In this document: one piece after another, positions 34,780-47,900 of the stretch
How positions within the stretch are numbered: position 1 is the first letter of the stretch
Layout of the letters: every line of letters begins with the position of its first letter
NCBI GenBank assembly: GCA_029891385.1
Contig: CM057232.1
Location: 70,085,824 to 70,149,823, forward strand
Origin: Erythroxylum novogranatense
Taxonomy: Eukaryota; Streptophyta; Magnoliopsida; Malpighiales; Erythroxylaceae
DNA length: 64,000 bases
Reading direction: 5' to 3'
The notes under the pieces: model-generated
The model's database searches: none
Told to the model about the DNA's origin: nothing
What the model saw: the letters and a program-made list of their open reading frames with translations, nothing else
Program-made: the position numbers and the translations under genes

Positions 34780-35770
34780 AAAATCACAATTCATCTTATG
34801 CAAGCCAATATGGAGCAAATAAGAAAAAACCTCATATGTTAATGTGTGGGTTCTTTTGAACTATATTGTTTAAAGATGCTCAAAAATATGTGATGCATTG
34901 TGATGGATGCCAACGAGTTTGATATATTTCAAAAATAGTTGAGATGCTGTTTTTGAACTTCATAGAAGTGAAAGTTTTTGATGTAAGGAGGTTGGATTAT
35001 GTTTCTCTTGCTAACACATCTATCCTAGTAGGTGCGGATTATGTTTTTGGATGTGGTAATGGCAACTCCAACTAATTATGGTAAAGTGGCGCAAAAGTTT
35101 ATCAAATAGATATTTAATAGTTTTGAAGTTCCAAGAATGATTGTAAGTGATGGAAGGACACACTTCTACAATAAGCCCTTTAAAGCTCTTCTAAAGAGAT
35201 GTAGAGTTTGACATAGAGTAGGCACACGTTATCATCCATAATAAGTGGACAAGTGGAGGTTGTCAACAAAGAGTTGAAGGGAATTTTGGAAAAAAAATAG
35301 TTAACAGTTTGAGGATAGATTGGGCAACAAAGTTAGACAATTCATATAAGTATATCAAACTACATTTAAGACACCTATAGTACAACACCATTCTAACTTA
35401 TCTATGTAAAAGCTTGCCATTTTCTTGTGGAGTTTGAACATAGGGCCTACTGGGTCATTAAGACATTTAATTTTAATTGGAAGGTAACAGGTGCAAAGAG
35501 ACTCTTACAATTTAATGAATTACAAGAAGAATGCTTTTGAGAATTCCAAGTTATATATGGAAAAAGATTAAAAATGGCATGATTCTCATATCAAGAAAAG
35601 GAGTTTAAGGTAGGAAGTTTTATTATTTAACTCATGCTTGAATTTTTTTGGGGAAAGCTCAAGTCACATGGTGTGATCCTTTTAAAGTGACCCATGTATT
35701 CAAACATGGAGCTTTGGGGTTAATGATAAAAAGGAAACATCCAAAACAAATGGACATCTTTGCAAACCGT
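34780..35770 (+). pseudogene. pol: Element B integrase (Athila-like)
   Basis: Recognisable blocks are PTNYGKVAQKFIK (35070), EVPRMIVSDGRTHFYNKPFK (35128, second catalytic Asp), GTRYHP (35222), YQTTFKTPI (35356), KLAIFLW and GPTGSLRHLILI with frame changes, and a C-terminal segment KWHDSHI (35570). The zinc-binding N-terminus near 34890 (CIVMDANEF) is badly eroded. Integrase inserts the element cDNA; this copy is inactive. Confidence 0.8.
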
Positions 35771-37162
35771 AGTTTTTAGGAGCACAGTGACATAAAAGGG
35801 AGGTACTATCTTTCCTTTTTAAAATAATTGAACTAAAATGGTCAAGCTAGTGACCTTAAACTTAGCATGTTATATGTAGTTAGGTTTCCAGTAGATTTGT
35901 TTTTAAAGGTACTTTGTTATTTTATGTTTTGTGTTTATATTAGAGTGAGTTTGAATGATGGATTTCATAGTTTAAAGTGTGTTCATATGCCATCTCCATC
36001 TCTAACTCCATCACCTGCACATTCACAATAAGAACTCTTGCCATTTCCTTTTATTTCTTTCATTTTCTTTGTTTCCTAGTTATGTTATGTTTAGGTTTTT
36101 GTGTTGTTTTCTACATTGAGGATAATGTGTTGTTCAAAAGTGGGGACATATATGCACTTGCATATCATTTATATGGGAATTTGCATTTGCATTATGATAT
36201 TTTATTTTCACTATCATATAAGCACTTGCATATTATTTGTATATGAATTTGCATTTGCATTGTGTTAGTTTATTTGCATTTTGTTAGTTTTTGATTAGTT
36301 CGCACTGTGTAAACATTTTGTTGCATATGTATACATTGTGCGAATGTTTCAATGACATAAAATTTAAACAAATTAGCTTATCTATAAACGTGATTATTTT
36401 ATGTGTGAAGAAACATTACCATGTAAAGTTTGTGTTTTAAGTGTTTTTGAGATGAAAATGCATGTTGATTAGAAAATTATACCTATTATATCAGTTTATG
36501 ACACTTGTTTGGATATAATTATAATCAAATTCATTTAAATTGGTAGACATTATTACTAGCCCTTAAAGGTAATGATGAAGTGATATTGGTAAAATGTGAA
36601 AAAAGAAGACAATAGAGTGTGGTATAAATGAATTAAATAAATTTCTATTATGCTGACTTGTTAAAAATTTAGGTTAAAAATAGAGCTAGTGGCCATTTGT
36701 GAGTTGCGATATTGTTGAGTAACTCGGGGCATTTATGATAAAATATTTTTCTTTACACTAAAAGGCTAAAATAACACTCCAACCAAGCTTGATAAATATG
36801 ATGTTGTAAAAAAAACATATGAGTCATCTTGTTAAATGCCAAAATAATTTCATAAATAGGTGTTTACTGATGGCCCACCTCTTTAATCCACCTCTTTAAT
36901 TGTTATCTAAGAATGAGTGTAAGCTTACAAGTTCCATGGATGTATGAATAAGTGTTGATATTTTGGTTGATATGTATATTTAAATCAAACCATTTAAAAT
37001 TGAAGGTAATAAATTATTGTATTGGAATTTTTTAAATGATTGATGTTTATGACTAAGTTAATGTCATGAGATTTGATGAATCTCATTATTGCATCATTAT
37101 GTGTTTGTGTGTTTCATTTGTTTTATTGTTTTAGTTTTTCTTAGGGACAAGGAAAGGCTTAA
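35771..37162 (+). other. Element B 3' spacer
   Basis: Non-coding. TTGAGGATAATGTGTTGTTC at 36117 is shared with element A (29208). Unlike A, element B has no 3' ORF between integrase and this landmark. The short frame 35977-36246 is hydrophobic but has no known motif. Confidence 0.5.
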
Positions 37163-37815
37163 GAGGTGATTGGTTGTTGGGTTTGGAAAGGGTTCAATGG
37201 GTGTAGAATGAAAATGGGGGTGGTTGATTATATATTATCATTATAGGGACATTATTACGATATCTAACTTTTAGGTATTGCTCCATACCCCTCTAGCATG
37301 AGAGGAATGTCAATCAGGGACATTATTACGATATCCAACTTTCAGGTATTGCTCTATACCTCTCTAGCATGAGAGGAATGTCAATCATTCCTGAGGGACA
37401 CTCCCTTAATCTTTTTTTTATTTTTATCTTTTTATAATTAAATATAATTAATTAAATACAATTAATTAATTATATTGTAATTAATAACTATTACAATATA
37501 ATTAATTAAAATAATATTATAATATAATATAATTAATTAAAATAATATTACAATATAGTTATTTATTTATTTTTCTTTTCTCTTTTTAGTAATTAAATAT
37601 AAATAATTAAAATATATTAAAATTTTGATGTAAAACAAAATGTAACAAGCTTTTATTTTTCAATATTTTAACAAATCAACCACTATCAATGGTAATGATA
37701 ATCATTCATTCGTTATAACCAGCTATCATAATTATGATAATTATATTAATTCTCATTCTTTACTATATTTATTCTCATTCCTATTACCATTACCCAATTT
37801 GAACCAAGCACCCCC
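37163..37815. mobile_element. Harbinger-type MITE, 653 bp
   Basis: The ends are GAGGTGATTGGTTG at left and AACCAAGCACCCCC at right (inverted: GGGGGTGCTTGGTT), the classic PIF/Harbinger MITE terminus. TAA flanks both sides (37160-37162, 37816-37818), the 3-bp duplication typical of this superfamily. Removing it restores GGCTTAATTGTGGGGATG, which matches element C at 58455 (AGCTTAAGTGTGGGGATG). The MITE holds a ~71-bp internal duplication (37246 and 37317) and an AT-rich core, and encodes no protein. Confidence 0.85.
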
Positions 37816-37818
37816 TAA

Positions 37819-37830
37819 TTGTGGGGATGT
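37819..37830 (+). other. Polypurine tract of element B
   Basis: TTGTGGGGATGT, directly before TGATAAATAAC. The MITE target duplication ends one base earlier. Confidence 0.7.
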
Positions 37831-38354
37831 TGATAAATAACTAATTTACTATATTTATATACCTATATTTAGTGTTTTTTTAGTTTCGGTCTTATTTTAC
37901 TTTAAGAGCATTTTTAGGTGATAATTTCCTTTATAGACTAAAACAAAAATAATTTTAATGAAATTAAAACATAAAATGGAAGAATTGAAGCAACTTTCGA
38001 AGTACACAGTCATTTATAGGGATTGTATAAGTCATTGGAAACATGTGGAGCTTTGAAGACATTGTTTATGCTTGTATGAAGATAGACGCCTATGTATGTT
38101 GACATAAAATATTATGTATGTGCTCGTGTAAGCTTCTGTAATCATGTGAAGTCATGATTTAGAGGGGGATTTTGAGATACATGGTTGTGTAAGTGACTGT
38201 CTATATTTAAGAAAACCTAGTTTTTACTATAAAAGGATATGATAAAGGCTATGGAAAAGGAGGAAAGTTTCAAAGTCGGATAGTCACCACAAAAGGAAGA
38301 AAAAATGGAGACTTGATTGATCTACTTGGAGTTGGTCAATATTATAATAACTGC
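37831..38354 (+). repeat. Element B 3' LTR, first part
   Basis: Starts TGATAAATAAC. It has repeated ACAGTCAT / TAAGTCATTG words in U3 and a TATA-like ACTATAAAAGG near 38230. Similar in layout to the element C LTR at 58473. Interrupted after 38354 by a minus-strand LTR. Confidence 0.7.
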
Positions 38355-39583
38355 AGGTGCCTGGTGTAGCTGTAGCTAGTATCGACAAGTACCGATTGAT
38401 CCCACGAAGACTATAAATACTAGTAATCACCCTTCCCCTATTATCTAGCATAAGGACTGATTTTATATTTTTAATATAAAGAAACTAAAATTAAAACAAA
38501 TAAAATAAAATAAAATAGAAAACAATAATGAACACAGAGATAGTGATATTATCATAAATTAGTATCTAGGATCAATTCCCCTTAAACCATTGACAAATTA
38601 ATCTTTTATCATGCAATTTTTTATTTATGTATTGGATTGTGGAGACTCCTAATGTATGCTAATAATTGACCTTGAGACTATCAAAAACTAATCCTAAGGT
38701 CTCTAATTGAATTATTCAGGTTAAATTTTATAGGATTGTGTTATCGATTTACGAGTCCCTTTATTAGGTTTGATCTTAATCCGGAGGTTTTATATCATCC
38801 TATCTCTAGGGTTGTAATCAACTAGTAGATCTATTTACACTAGGATTTCTCAATCTCTATGTATGATATCAAATTATTAGTAAAATACATAATCAAATCA
38901 CAATAATCAATTGAACCAATTACATTAACAAAAAAATCAAATCATATCAAAGTGTTAACATAAGGTTCATCTAACTTAAATATTAACTAGACCTTTAGTT
39001 ATACATGATTGAATATGAAATGAAACATACAATGAAAGAAAAAAGAAAAGAAAATAATGTGTTTATAATTCTAAATCTCCTTAATTGTCTTCTATCAAAT
39101 GTTCATGTGATGTAGAGGCCTGACCTTGAATTTCTATGGATCTGTCATGGTTTCTTCATACGTTCCACTTCCTTAGACCAAAATTGTTCCTTTTGAACGT
39201 TCTACATGGCTAGAAATTGCCTCCCAAAGTCTCCTCCTTTAATTTTCCCATGAAACGTCACTTTTATATTAAATTCTAGTTTTTTGGGCCATGCACGATT
39301 GCATGTAAGGCCATGCATATTAACGTGCATAATTGGAAAATATCATATATCATGAAAGTGCATGGGCATATAGTGCACGATTGTGCACTCTTTCTATATT
39401 GCTATTTTTCCTATTTTTGTCTTATTTTTCTCTGAATTCCTCACCTATACATCTATAAAGGTTATTATCGCCTGTAAACACACTTTATGCAAATTAAGTA
39501 CCAAATATACGATAAAAGTACAAAATATCCAGCAAAATACATTAAATATAGGTGGTAAAAGATGGTCAAATATCCATCTATCA
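38355..39583 (-). mobile_element. Solo Athila-like LTR inside element B LTR
   Basis: On the minus strand it starts TGATAGATGG (39583) and ends near GGCACCTGCA (38355), with GTGGGATCAATCGGTACTTG just before the end, as in Athila-type LTRs. U3 has CATGCACGATTGCATG and GTGCACGATTGTGCAC palindromes. The flanks ATAAC and ATACT could be a mutated 5-bp target duplication. No internal region is attached, so it is a solo LTR or fragment. Confidence 0.65.
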
Positions 39584-40377
39584 ATACTATACATCACAAA
39601 AAAGGAATATCAAAAGTGGAAACATCAAGATCAACTCTAATTTTTAGATATTCTAGATCAAGGCTTCAAGCTAATTTAATTCTCTTCTTTTTTCTATTTC
39701 ATTGCCTTTTATGGCAAATCTGAATAGTTGCACTTTAAACATGAATATGGATTGCTAAATCAATATTAGGGTTTTATTCATGATTTTTTTGTATAACTTT
39801 CACCTAATTGAATTTAATATATTATTGCTTTGTGATATTTGTTGTGTTCATACTTGATTTGAATCTATATTTGTGTTAAATTGTATAATGAGAGTTGGTA
39901 CCCTAATAGAATTACAAATATCATTAACAAATTGAATAGAGATCATAGTTATCTGTTACTTATCCTTAGGATTACGTCAAATCCAATTGAGTAGTTAGGA
40001 GCAGTTTTCATAAATTGATAAATTGCAACTTTACTTTTTTCTATTTCAATTGAGATTACTTGATTAGATCTTGAGAAAGGTTAATCAAAACCTGTTGATA
40101 TCTAGGATCGAGCATAGTTGAATTCACAAGATGAAAGGAAGAAAAAATAAGGATTGAATAATCCTTAAGTTTCCATTATTGAGTGGCTTCAATTTCATCA
40201 TTTTCTTTTACTTGTTCAATCACCAAATTTTTTTAGTTTACTTTAACTTTTGGTTAATTCAATCTTTTGTTACCCTAGAAAAGTGTGATTCAAATTTTTA
40301 GGGGACTATATTCAATCCTCATGGAAATGATATCAGTTTTACTATAACATACAACTTGTGTACTTATCGTATTAGCA
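39584..40377 (+). repeat. Element B 3' LTR, second part
   Basis: Continues the plus-strand LTR and ends around CTTGTGTACTTATCGTATTAGCA, following CAATCCTCATGGAAATGATA (40314), the degenerate form of the near-terminal GGGATCGATACTT block in these LTRs. Confidence 0.6.
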
Positions 40378-41033
40378 AACAAGAATTTTTTTTTTCAATT
40401 GGGATAGATTTTGAAGTTAGTTTCATAAGATTTTAATGATCCTTTATGATTAAATGGTTAATGAAGAGATTTAATTAGTTTGTTTGATCAGCTAAGCATT
40501 TTTCACAATTATGTTCTATTTAAGATTGAATGTTGGATTGGTTTACTTTATATAGAAAATACCATCCTCTACACAAAGAATATCACCATTGTATATAAGA
40601 AGTACCATACTCTAATTTTTAGATACCTAGATTTTATATAAAATGTCACCACCATATACAAAAATATTACCATTCTTTTAGAAAATACTATCCCTTTTAA
40701 TTAAATTTGCAATTGTTTAATCCTCTAATCTAGTACTAGATTTCATAGATCATGTGAAAAAACTCAATTAAATGCGAACACTTATTTTTATGTTATTCAT
40801 CTTACCAGTTCTTTATGTGACTATGCAATTAAACCTTTAGCGTTAAGAGAGGTTTATCTAATAATTATGGTTAATTAAATTTTAAGAAATTCTTTAAGAG
40901 TAAAAAACGAATTCATTTTCCACAAAAGGCATCTAAAAATATTACAAAAGTTCTTCTAAGGAATAGATACATCATGCCTTAATGTATATTTTTTTTCACC
41001 CATTACACTTAAAATAGATAATAAACGTGTAAA
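40378..41033. other. AT-rich spacer; nothing recognised
   Basis: Short repeated words (TACCATC, ACCATTCT) occur around 40560-40700, but no gene or element boundary is evident. Confidence 0.4.
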
Positions 41034-41560
41034 TCATACGATAATCCAAATGTCCATCACTTGATTATTAAGATAAGTTTTGATCTTATGAATTGATAGA
41101 TGCAGTCTAATTTTCCCTATGAGGTCCTTGATAAGCCACTTGATGTTACTATCCAAATTCCTAAACACTAGATTATTTCTCTCATCCCACAGAATTATCC
41201 CTAGGTAAGAGAGCACAATTTTTATATCCATTTTCTCTCTCATTTTTTTAATTGAATTTTCATGCTCTATTATAAGATATCTTACCATGCATCTGAAGGA
41301 TTCTCTGGTCTACATTTCTATATCATCTCTTTCCATGCCTATTTTAATAAGTGCATTTGAAGAGTTGATGTTGACTTTATCCATATGACATAAATAACAC
41401 AAATTAGAGATTGTTTGGAACTTGTCTAGTATGTCAGTGCCTTTACAGCTAACCATAATGTCTGCATTGTGTGTGATTGTAAATGTCTCTCTTAGACGAA
41501 TTCATTCCATCCCATATTTAATTATTCTCTCACAAATAATTTCCTTACTAATTCATTTGC
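41034..41560 (-). pseudogene. Possible LINE ORF2 C-terminal fragment
   Basis: The minus-strand frame 41288-41034 contains ILWDERNNLVFRNLDS, which resembles the W-x-ERN-x-VF phrase after the zf-RVT domain of plant LINEs. The adjacent minus-strand text (41560-41290) can be read as cysteine-containing pieces (NLCYLCHMDK) in the same sense. The match is short and unsupported by a catalytic domain. Confidence 0.35.
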
Positions 41561-41744
41561 TTATTTGCTAAAAATTATACCTCTATAGACTACCACATCT
41601 TTTTGTTTCAAGGATTAAGTTATAATTCAAGAGAAATGATACCATGCTTGCACCTACTACCACTCTAAATAACAAGTCCTTATTTGAGAGGATTATTATA
41701 CTATAACATTTTGATGGTATATTGTTATGCTCAAATAAGCTTTA

Positions 41745-42250
41745 AAAACACTTAGGTTATCCTACTTGTAAATATACGAGGAAGTTGTGGTGACTACTTA
41801 AGGTCGTCTCTCATGGAGGTGAAATTGGTTCACTTAAATTAACCTTAAACAAAAAAATAAAACAAATGCAATCCTAAACACTCTATCCTAATTTATTAAG
41901 TGAAGGCTTTAAAGGAAATCACATAATTAAACTGAAAAGAAAATAGAGTTAACTAGGAGCAAAAACGAATAGATTAACTAAAGTGGAAAACTCTTGAGAA
42001 TTAATTTCATTAATTTAATCTCTTATATATGACTAAGGGGAAATGATTGGATAGTTTCCTTACTAAAATTGTCAACTGGGTTCTAAAATCGATTCAATTA
42101 ACAAACTAATCTAACTTTCGTATTCGACAAGTTTATCATCCAAATTAATTATTAAAACTAACTAATAATTACCACTTAAGTTAATATATTCTAATTCATA
42201 ACTTAAACGTCTATAGTTTCTCGTTCCATATTAAACTTCTTCTCTTAATG
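41745..42250 (-). repeat. D1: LTR-like block matching D2
   Basis: About 500 bp is collinear with 50560-51000 (AGTGAAGGC-TTAAA, ATTCGACAAGTTTATCATCC, TTCTCGTTCCATATTAAACT). The left part (CGTCTCTCATGGAGGTGAA) resembles the reverse of the near-terminal LTR block of Athila-like elements, so the block lies on the minus strand. Similarity ends near 42245. Confidence 0.65.
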
Positions 42251-42350
42251 ATACGGAAATAACCTAGAATCAATGTCTAGATCACCTCCGTTTTAATGAT
42301 TGTTCTCAAACCTAAATTCAATCAATCTAATAAGACCCTTCATCCCCAAA
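42251..42350. other. Flank between D1 and the solo copia LTR
   Basis: Short AT-rich sequence ending in the left target duplication of the solo LTR. Confidence 0.4.
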
Positions 42351-42355
42351 ACAGC
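42351..42355. repeat. Target-site duplication of solo copia LTR (left)
   Basis: ACAGC, identical to 44194-44198. Confidence 0.8.
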
Positions 42356-44193
42356 TGTTAGAGTAGTGCCCTAAAGGCAATCCCCTTTAGCGCTTTTTGT
42401 TCATAGTCATGTACAGACTTTATGAATAAATAAAGAAAGGCATGTTTCATTTATTTGATGTTCTTTATGAATTGATATTGATCTTTAATCAAATTAATGA
42501 AGTCCATGATATATGACATAGCATGAAGGAAATTATGATGTGATCATACTCCTGAGATTCCTATCATGTGCAATTATGTCAGTATCTAAATTTTCCCTAG
42601 TCATAGGATTAATGAGACTGGACATCATTAATCCGGACAGACTAGCATATGTCATACTCCTTGATTGGATCAAGCAGTGGATCTCAGAAACTGTAAATAT
42701 GAGATATTTAGAGTTGACATATGGATGCTTACTAGTGGTAGTAAGTTCATTGGATGACCTGCCATGAGATCATCACATGGATTTAATGTCAGTGATAATC
42801 TCATCATAGCAATGGTGCAAGTATCCTTAGACTTGAGGTACTCAAGGATATCTTGGATACTGATCCTGTACTTTGACTCCATTCCTTGTGGCCTTCCAGA
42901 GGTTACTCATAGGATGGTGCTTGGGTACAGTTTGAGGTATTCGAAGGTAATTGAGTAGCCAATAAAGGATTCATCACTTCTGTGAGAACAGAAGAGATAC
43001 CCTGGCCTCTTGTCAGGATCATTACTTTAAGTCTCTAGCCAGAGCATGACTATGTCATGAAGAGTGTCTTCATGGACATATAAAGTAATGAGTCCTCTGA
43101 CAGGAACTGATTTCACTTGGGCTAGACTTAGTCTAGTAAGAGTTGACATATTAGCCATACTCATAACTAAGTGGGGTATAGGATGATGAAAGGATGAATT
43201 GCACAGTAATTTTCTATGGAAGGGTTCGTGATCTGGTTCGTGATGAATTCATCAAACCAATTACTTTCCGGTCAATTGGGGGTCATGATGTGTTGCTAGA
43301 TACCGCTCATGACTTGCTCAGATTAATTGTTAATCTAAGTGGCCAACATAACCGGGAACCTAAAGGGTCACACGCATAAGAGTGTTTCAGAGAATCCGTA
43401 AAATAGTAATTGGACAGAGTTCCAATTATGGAGAGCATTAGGATTAAATGGATCCCAATAGGATTGGGATATGTCCCGATGAGATCGCGACATCAATATT
43501 GCTAAGAAAGGTTTCCGAGTGTTTCAAAGATCGGGGCCCGATAGTCAGTAGGACCAATTCCCAGTTGGACTGGACCTTAGCATTTATATTCTAATTAATT
43601 AAGTAAGTAAATTAATTAATTAATTATTATATTATTAAGCCCATTAGTGTCGTTGGAATGGGAGAAGTGGATAAGAACTTTGAAAAGTCAAAGATGCTTT
43701 ATTTAATTCATTTAATTAAAGCATGGTTTTAAGCCACCCACGTGTATGCATTCTTATGGATTCTTTAATGGTTAAAGACATATATAAGAAGATGGCTTAG
43801 TGAAGTGGGACGAAGGTTTTGCAAGGGTTGGAGGTTGGAAGCTTAAGAGTTAAGCTTGCTTTGAAGAAGGTGATTTTCAAGTCTTCTTCTTTGGCAACCA
43901 TCGGATTCTCTCTTCTCCAACAAGGATACCAACGTCTGATCTCAAGCTCTCCAGGACAGAGGTAGGGTCTAGCAGCTCTTATTCTGTTCTAGCTATTCCC
44001 GGGTCAAAAGTGTTTGACTCGGTTAGGTTTTCTGATCTCTGCGTGGATACCTTTAGAGATAGTCTCTATTGGCTATTCAGGTTTGAGTTTTCATACCGAC
44101 ACCGGGATCCTGGGTTTCGGGAAGGTCCCGGGAATAAAAAAATTTTGTTTCCGCTGCTGGAACATGTGATGTTCCTCCCGGGATTTTCCTACA
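42356..44193 (+). mobile_element. Solo Ty1/copia-type LTR, 1,838 bp
   Basis: Starts TGTTAGAGTAGTGCCCTAAA and ends GGATTTTCCTACA, flanked on both sides by ACAGC (42351-42355, 44194-44198). There is no internal domain, PBS or PPT, so it arose by recombination between the two LTRs of a full element. A TATA-like ACATATATAAGAAG lies near 43780. The opening phrase is common in plant copia LTRs. Strand is taken from that phrase and the TATA box. Confidence 0.85.
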
Positions 44194-44198
44194 ACAGC
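44194..44198. repeat. Target-site duplication of solo copia LTR (right)
   Basis: ACAGC, identical to 42351-42355. Confidence 0.8.
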
Positions 44199-44916
44199 AA
44201 GGAATTGGTAACAAAGAGTATAAAGATTGTAGGAATTGAATTAACTCCACAAGTTATAACTTACTTGATAAGTTGAATAAATCCTTAAGGTAAAATAAGC
44301 AAGAATCTGAATTCTCTCTTGAAGAATGCTTTCTAATTCTATTCATGTCTCAAACTCGTGTTCATGCTTAAAGAAATGGTTTAAATACCCTTTTGCAATA
44401 CAAACCCTAACAAAGATAACCTAAAAAAACCCTAAAGAAAGCCTAAAATATCAAAAAGGCCTTCTTGAAATAAATATGCCCAAGAACAAATCCCACATGA
44501 ATTTGGGCTTCAAAACTAATTAAAATTGACTAGTCCTAGTCCAAATAGGATATGGAAACAACAAAAATAGAAGACTAACTTAAGAGGGGAGAATTGGGCT
44601 TTTAAACTAGGCCCACAAGCTTAGTTCCTTAAAATAAAACATGCACATGACTTTTTTAATGAAGCACATACACACTTAATGCAAATCAGCCCATGACAAA
44701 GCCTAAAAGAAGTCCACATGCCCTTTACAAGATAACATAAGACCAAGCCCATTAATTAAACTTATGTTTGTAAAAATTGGCTAAGTGTTAGCCCTCTTGG
44801 TTTGATGCCTCCAATGTGCACACACACTTAGACGTCTTCCTAAGCTCTTCCCCAAGCTTGATCAAGAAAACTTCTTGAAGTTCTTGTGAAATAAAAGCTT
44901 GTGCATAAATCTAAAA
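44199..44916 (-). other. 3' untranslated/LTR-like region of the gypsy element
   Basis: Lies directly downstream of the minus-strand gypsy pol, where its 3' LTR should be. It is AT-rich and non-coding. I found no second copy in the window, so no LTR boundary can be set. Confidence 0.45.
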
Positions 44917-47900
44917 TTATGCTTTGAGCTTGTTAGTGCGTGACCTTGTAATTGGACCCATTGGCATCCTCAAGTCTCCATTGCCTTGGTGAGTTGTATC
45001 ATTTCCACCCTCCTCAAAAGGATTCGTCCTCGAATGAAGACTTACTTTATTAAAGGGAGATAGATTAGAAACATTAAAAGTAGCACTAACATCATACTCA
45101 CCTGGCAAATCCACCCTATAGGCATTGTTATTGACGCGTTCAAGCATTTGAAAAGGACCATCGCCTCTAGGATCGAGCTTAGACTTCCTTTGTTTAGGAA
45201 ATCTCTCCTTCCTGAAGTGCACCCAAATCCAATCTCCAGGCTCAAACTTGATCACCCTGCGCCCTTGATTGGCTCTTTGAGCATACTTCTTGTTCTTTTC
45301 CTCAATGTGCTTTCTAGCTTTCTCATGTATTGCCTTAACTAATTCGGCCCTTTACTGCCCATCTACATTAACAATCTCATTCAAGGGTAAAGGCAACAAA
45401 TCCAATGGAGTTAATGGGTTAAAACCATACACAATCTCAAATGGAGAATAACCTATAGAAGAATGAATGCTTCTATTATATGCAAACTCAATCCAAGGAA
45501 AACAATCTTCCTAAGTTTTCAAATTTTTACCCACAACAGCACGGAATAAAGATCCTAAGGTTCTATTAACCACTTCAGTTTGTCCATCTGTTTGGGGATG
45601 ACAAGTTGTAGAAAACAAAAGTTTTGTTCCCAATTTATTGCATAAAACACGCCAAAAGTGACTTAAAAAGTTAAAATCCCTATCTGAAACAATGGTTCTA
45701 GGAATGTCATGCAACCTAACAACATCCCTAAAAAACAAATCAGCAACATATGTAGCATCATCAAATTTATGACATGCAATAAAATAAGCCATTTTACTAA
45801 ATCTATCAACTACAATAAAGATGCTATCACGTCCTTTCCTAGTCCTAGGTAATCCTAACATAAAATCCATAGATATATCAATCTAAGGACTATTAGGGAC
45901 AGGTAGAGGCATGTACAACCTATGTGGTTGCATCTTGGACTTGGCTTGCCTACACGCTACACAACTATAACAAACTCTTTCAACATCCTTTTTAATGTTA
46001 GGCCAATAAAAATGCTCCTGTAATAAGTCAAATGTTTTAACAATACCAAAATGTCCCATTAAACCTCCATCATGAGACTCCCTAACATGCATTTCACGCA
46101 TAGAACAAGTAGGAATACATAGTTTACTATCTCTAAACAAATATCCATCATTCTTATAAAACTTTTGAAAAGCAACTTATTCACTTGCATCATACACATT
46201 AGCAAAGTCAGAATCTGATTTGTACAAATCTTTTATATACTCAAACCCAATCAACTTAGAACTAAGAGAAGAGATTAGAGTATACCTCCTAGACAATGCA
46301 TCAGCAATCACATTTTCTTTACCTTGCTTGTATGTCACAACATTTGGGAATGTCTCTATGAACTCCAGCCACTTAGCATGTCTTTTGTTCAACTTACCTT
46401 GGCCCTTAAGATGCTTCAAACTCTCATGGTCAATATGAATCACGAATTCCTTTGGCCATAGATAATGTTGCCAAGTTTGTAGAGCTCTTACCAATTCATA
46501 CAGCTCCTTATCATAAGTGGAATACTTCAATTGAGCACCATTCAACTTCTTACTAAAATAGGCAATGGGATGCCTTCCCTGCAACAAAACAGCACCAATA
46601 CCTATCCCAGAGGCATCACATTCAATCTCAAAAGTAGAAGAAAAATAAGGTAAACTCAAAATAGGTTTATAACAAAGTTTTTCTTTCAAAGTGTTAAAAA
46701 CAATTTCTTGCTCCTCTCTCCACTTAAATCCTACCTCCTTTTTAACAATCTCAGTCAATGTAGTTACAATAGAAATCAAATCTTTCACAAACCTCCTATA
46801 GAAACTAGCAAGTCCATTAAAAGATCTTACCTGAGTAATGCTTGTAGGTATCGGCCACTCCCTAATTGCCTTGACCTTTTCTTGGTCCACCTCAATTCCA
46901 TTAGCAGAAACAATATAACCAAGAAATATGACACGATCCATGCAAAATGTACACTTCTTTAACTTAGCATACAACTTTTTTGCCCTAAGTACATCTAACA
47001 CAAGCCTAAGATGCTCAATACGCTCATTAATGCTTTTGCTATTGATCAATATGTCATCAAAACATACCATAACAAACTTATCAATAAATGACCTCAAAAC
47101 ATGATTCACCAAACGCATAAATGTACTAGGAGCATTAGCTATGCCAAAAGGCATCACAAGCCACTCATATAAACCATGTTTTGTTTTAAAAGTAGTTTTC
47201 CATTCATCACCAATTTTCATTCTAATATGATGGTAACCACTCATAAGATCAATTTTGGTAAACACACATGCACCATGCAATTCATCAATCATATCATCCA
47301 ATCTAGGTATAGGATGGCGATACTTTACTGTTATCTTGTTAACAGCTCTGCAATCCACACACATGCACCAACTCCCATCCTTCTTTGGAACCAAAATCAC
47401 TAGCACGACACAAGTACTAAGACTCTCCCTGATGTGTCCCTTTTGTAGCAATTCTTCCACTTGCTTTTGGAGTTCCTTAGTTTCTTTAGGATTTGCCTTA
47501 TAAGCAGGTCTATTTGGAATCTGCGCCCCAAGCATGAAATCAATATGATGTTCTCTTCTTATAATGGGCGGCAACTCCTTAGGCAACTCCTCAGGGAAAA
47601 CATCTCCATACTCCTGCAAAAGAGAAACAACACTACTAGGGAAACAAGGGTTAGGGTCAGATTCATTAAAATAAGCTTCCTTGTAGAAAAGTGTAAACAA
47701 ACATCTCCTTTCCACACAAGCAACCCTTACATCTCTCATTTTTTCATAGAAGTTTTGTTTCTTTCTACCCTTTCTCTCATTTGGGCCTTTTAATTGAATT
47801 TCTTTTAAGGCCTCTTTCCCCACTTTTCTTCTCTCACTCTCGGCCTTACTTTCTCTCTTTTCTTTTGATTTAAATTTTTGTTCCCCTTTTGCAAGGTTCT

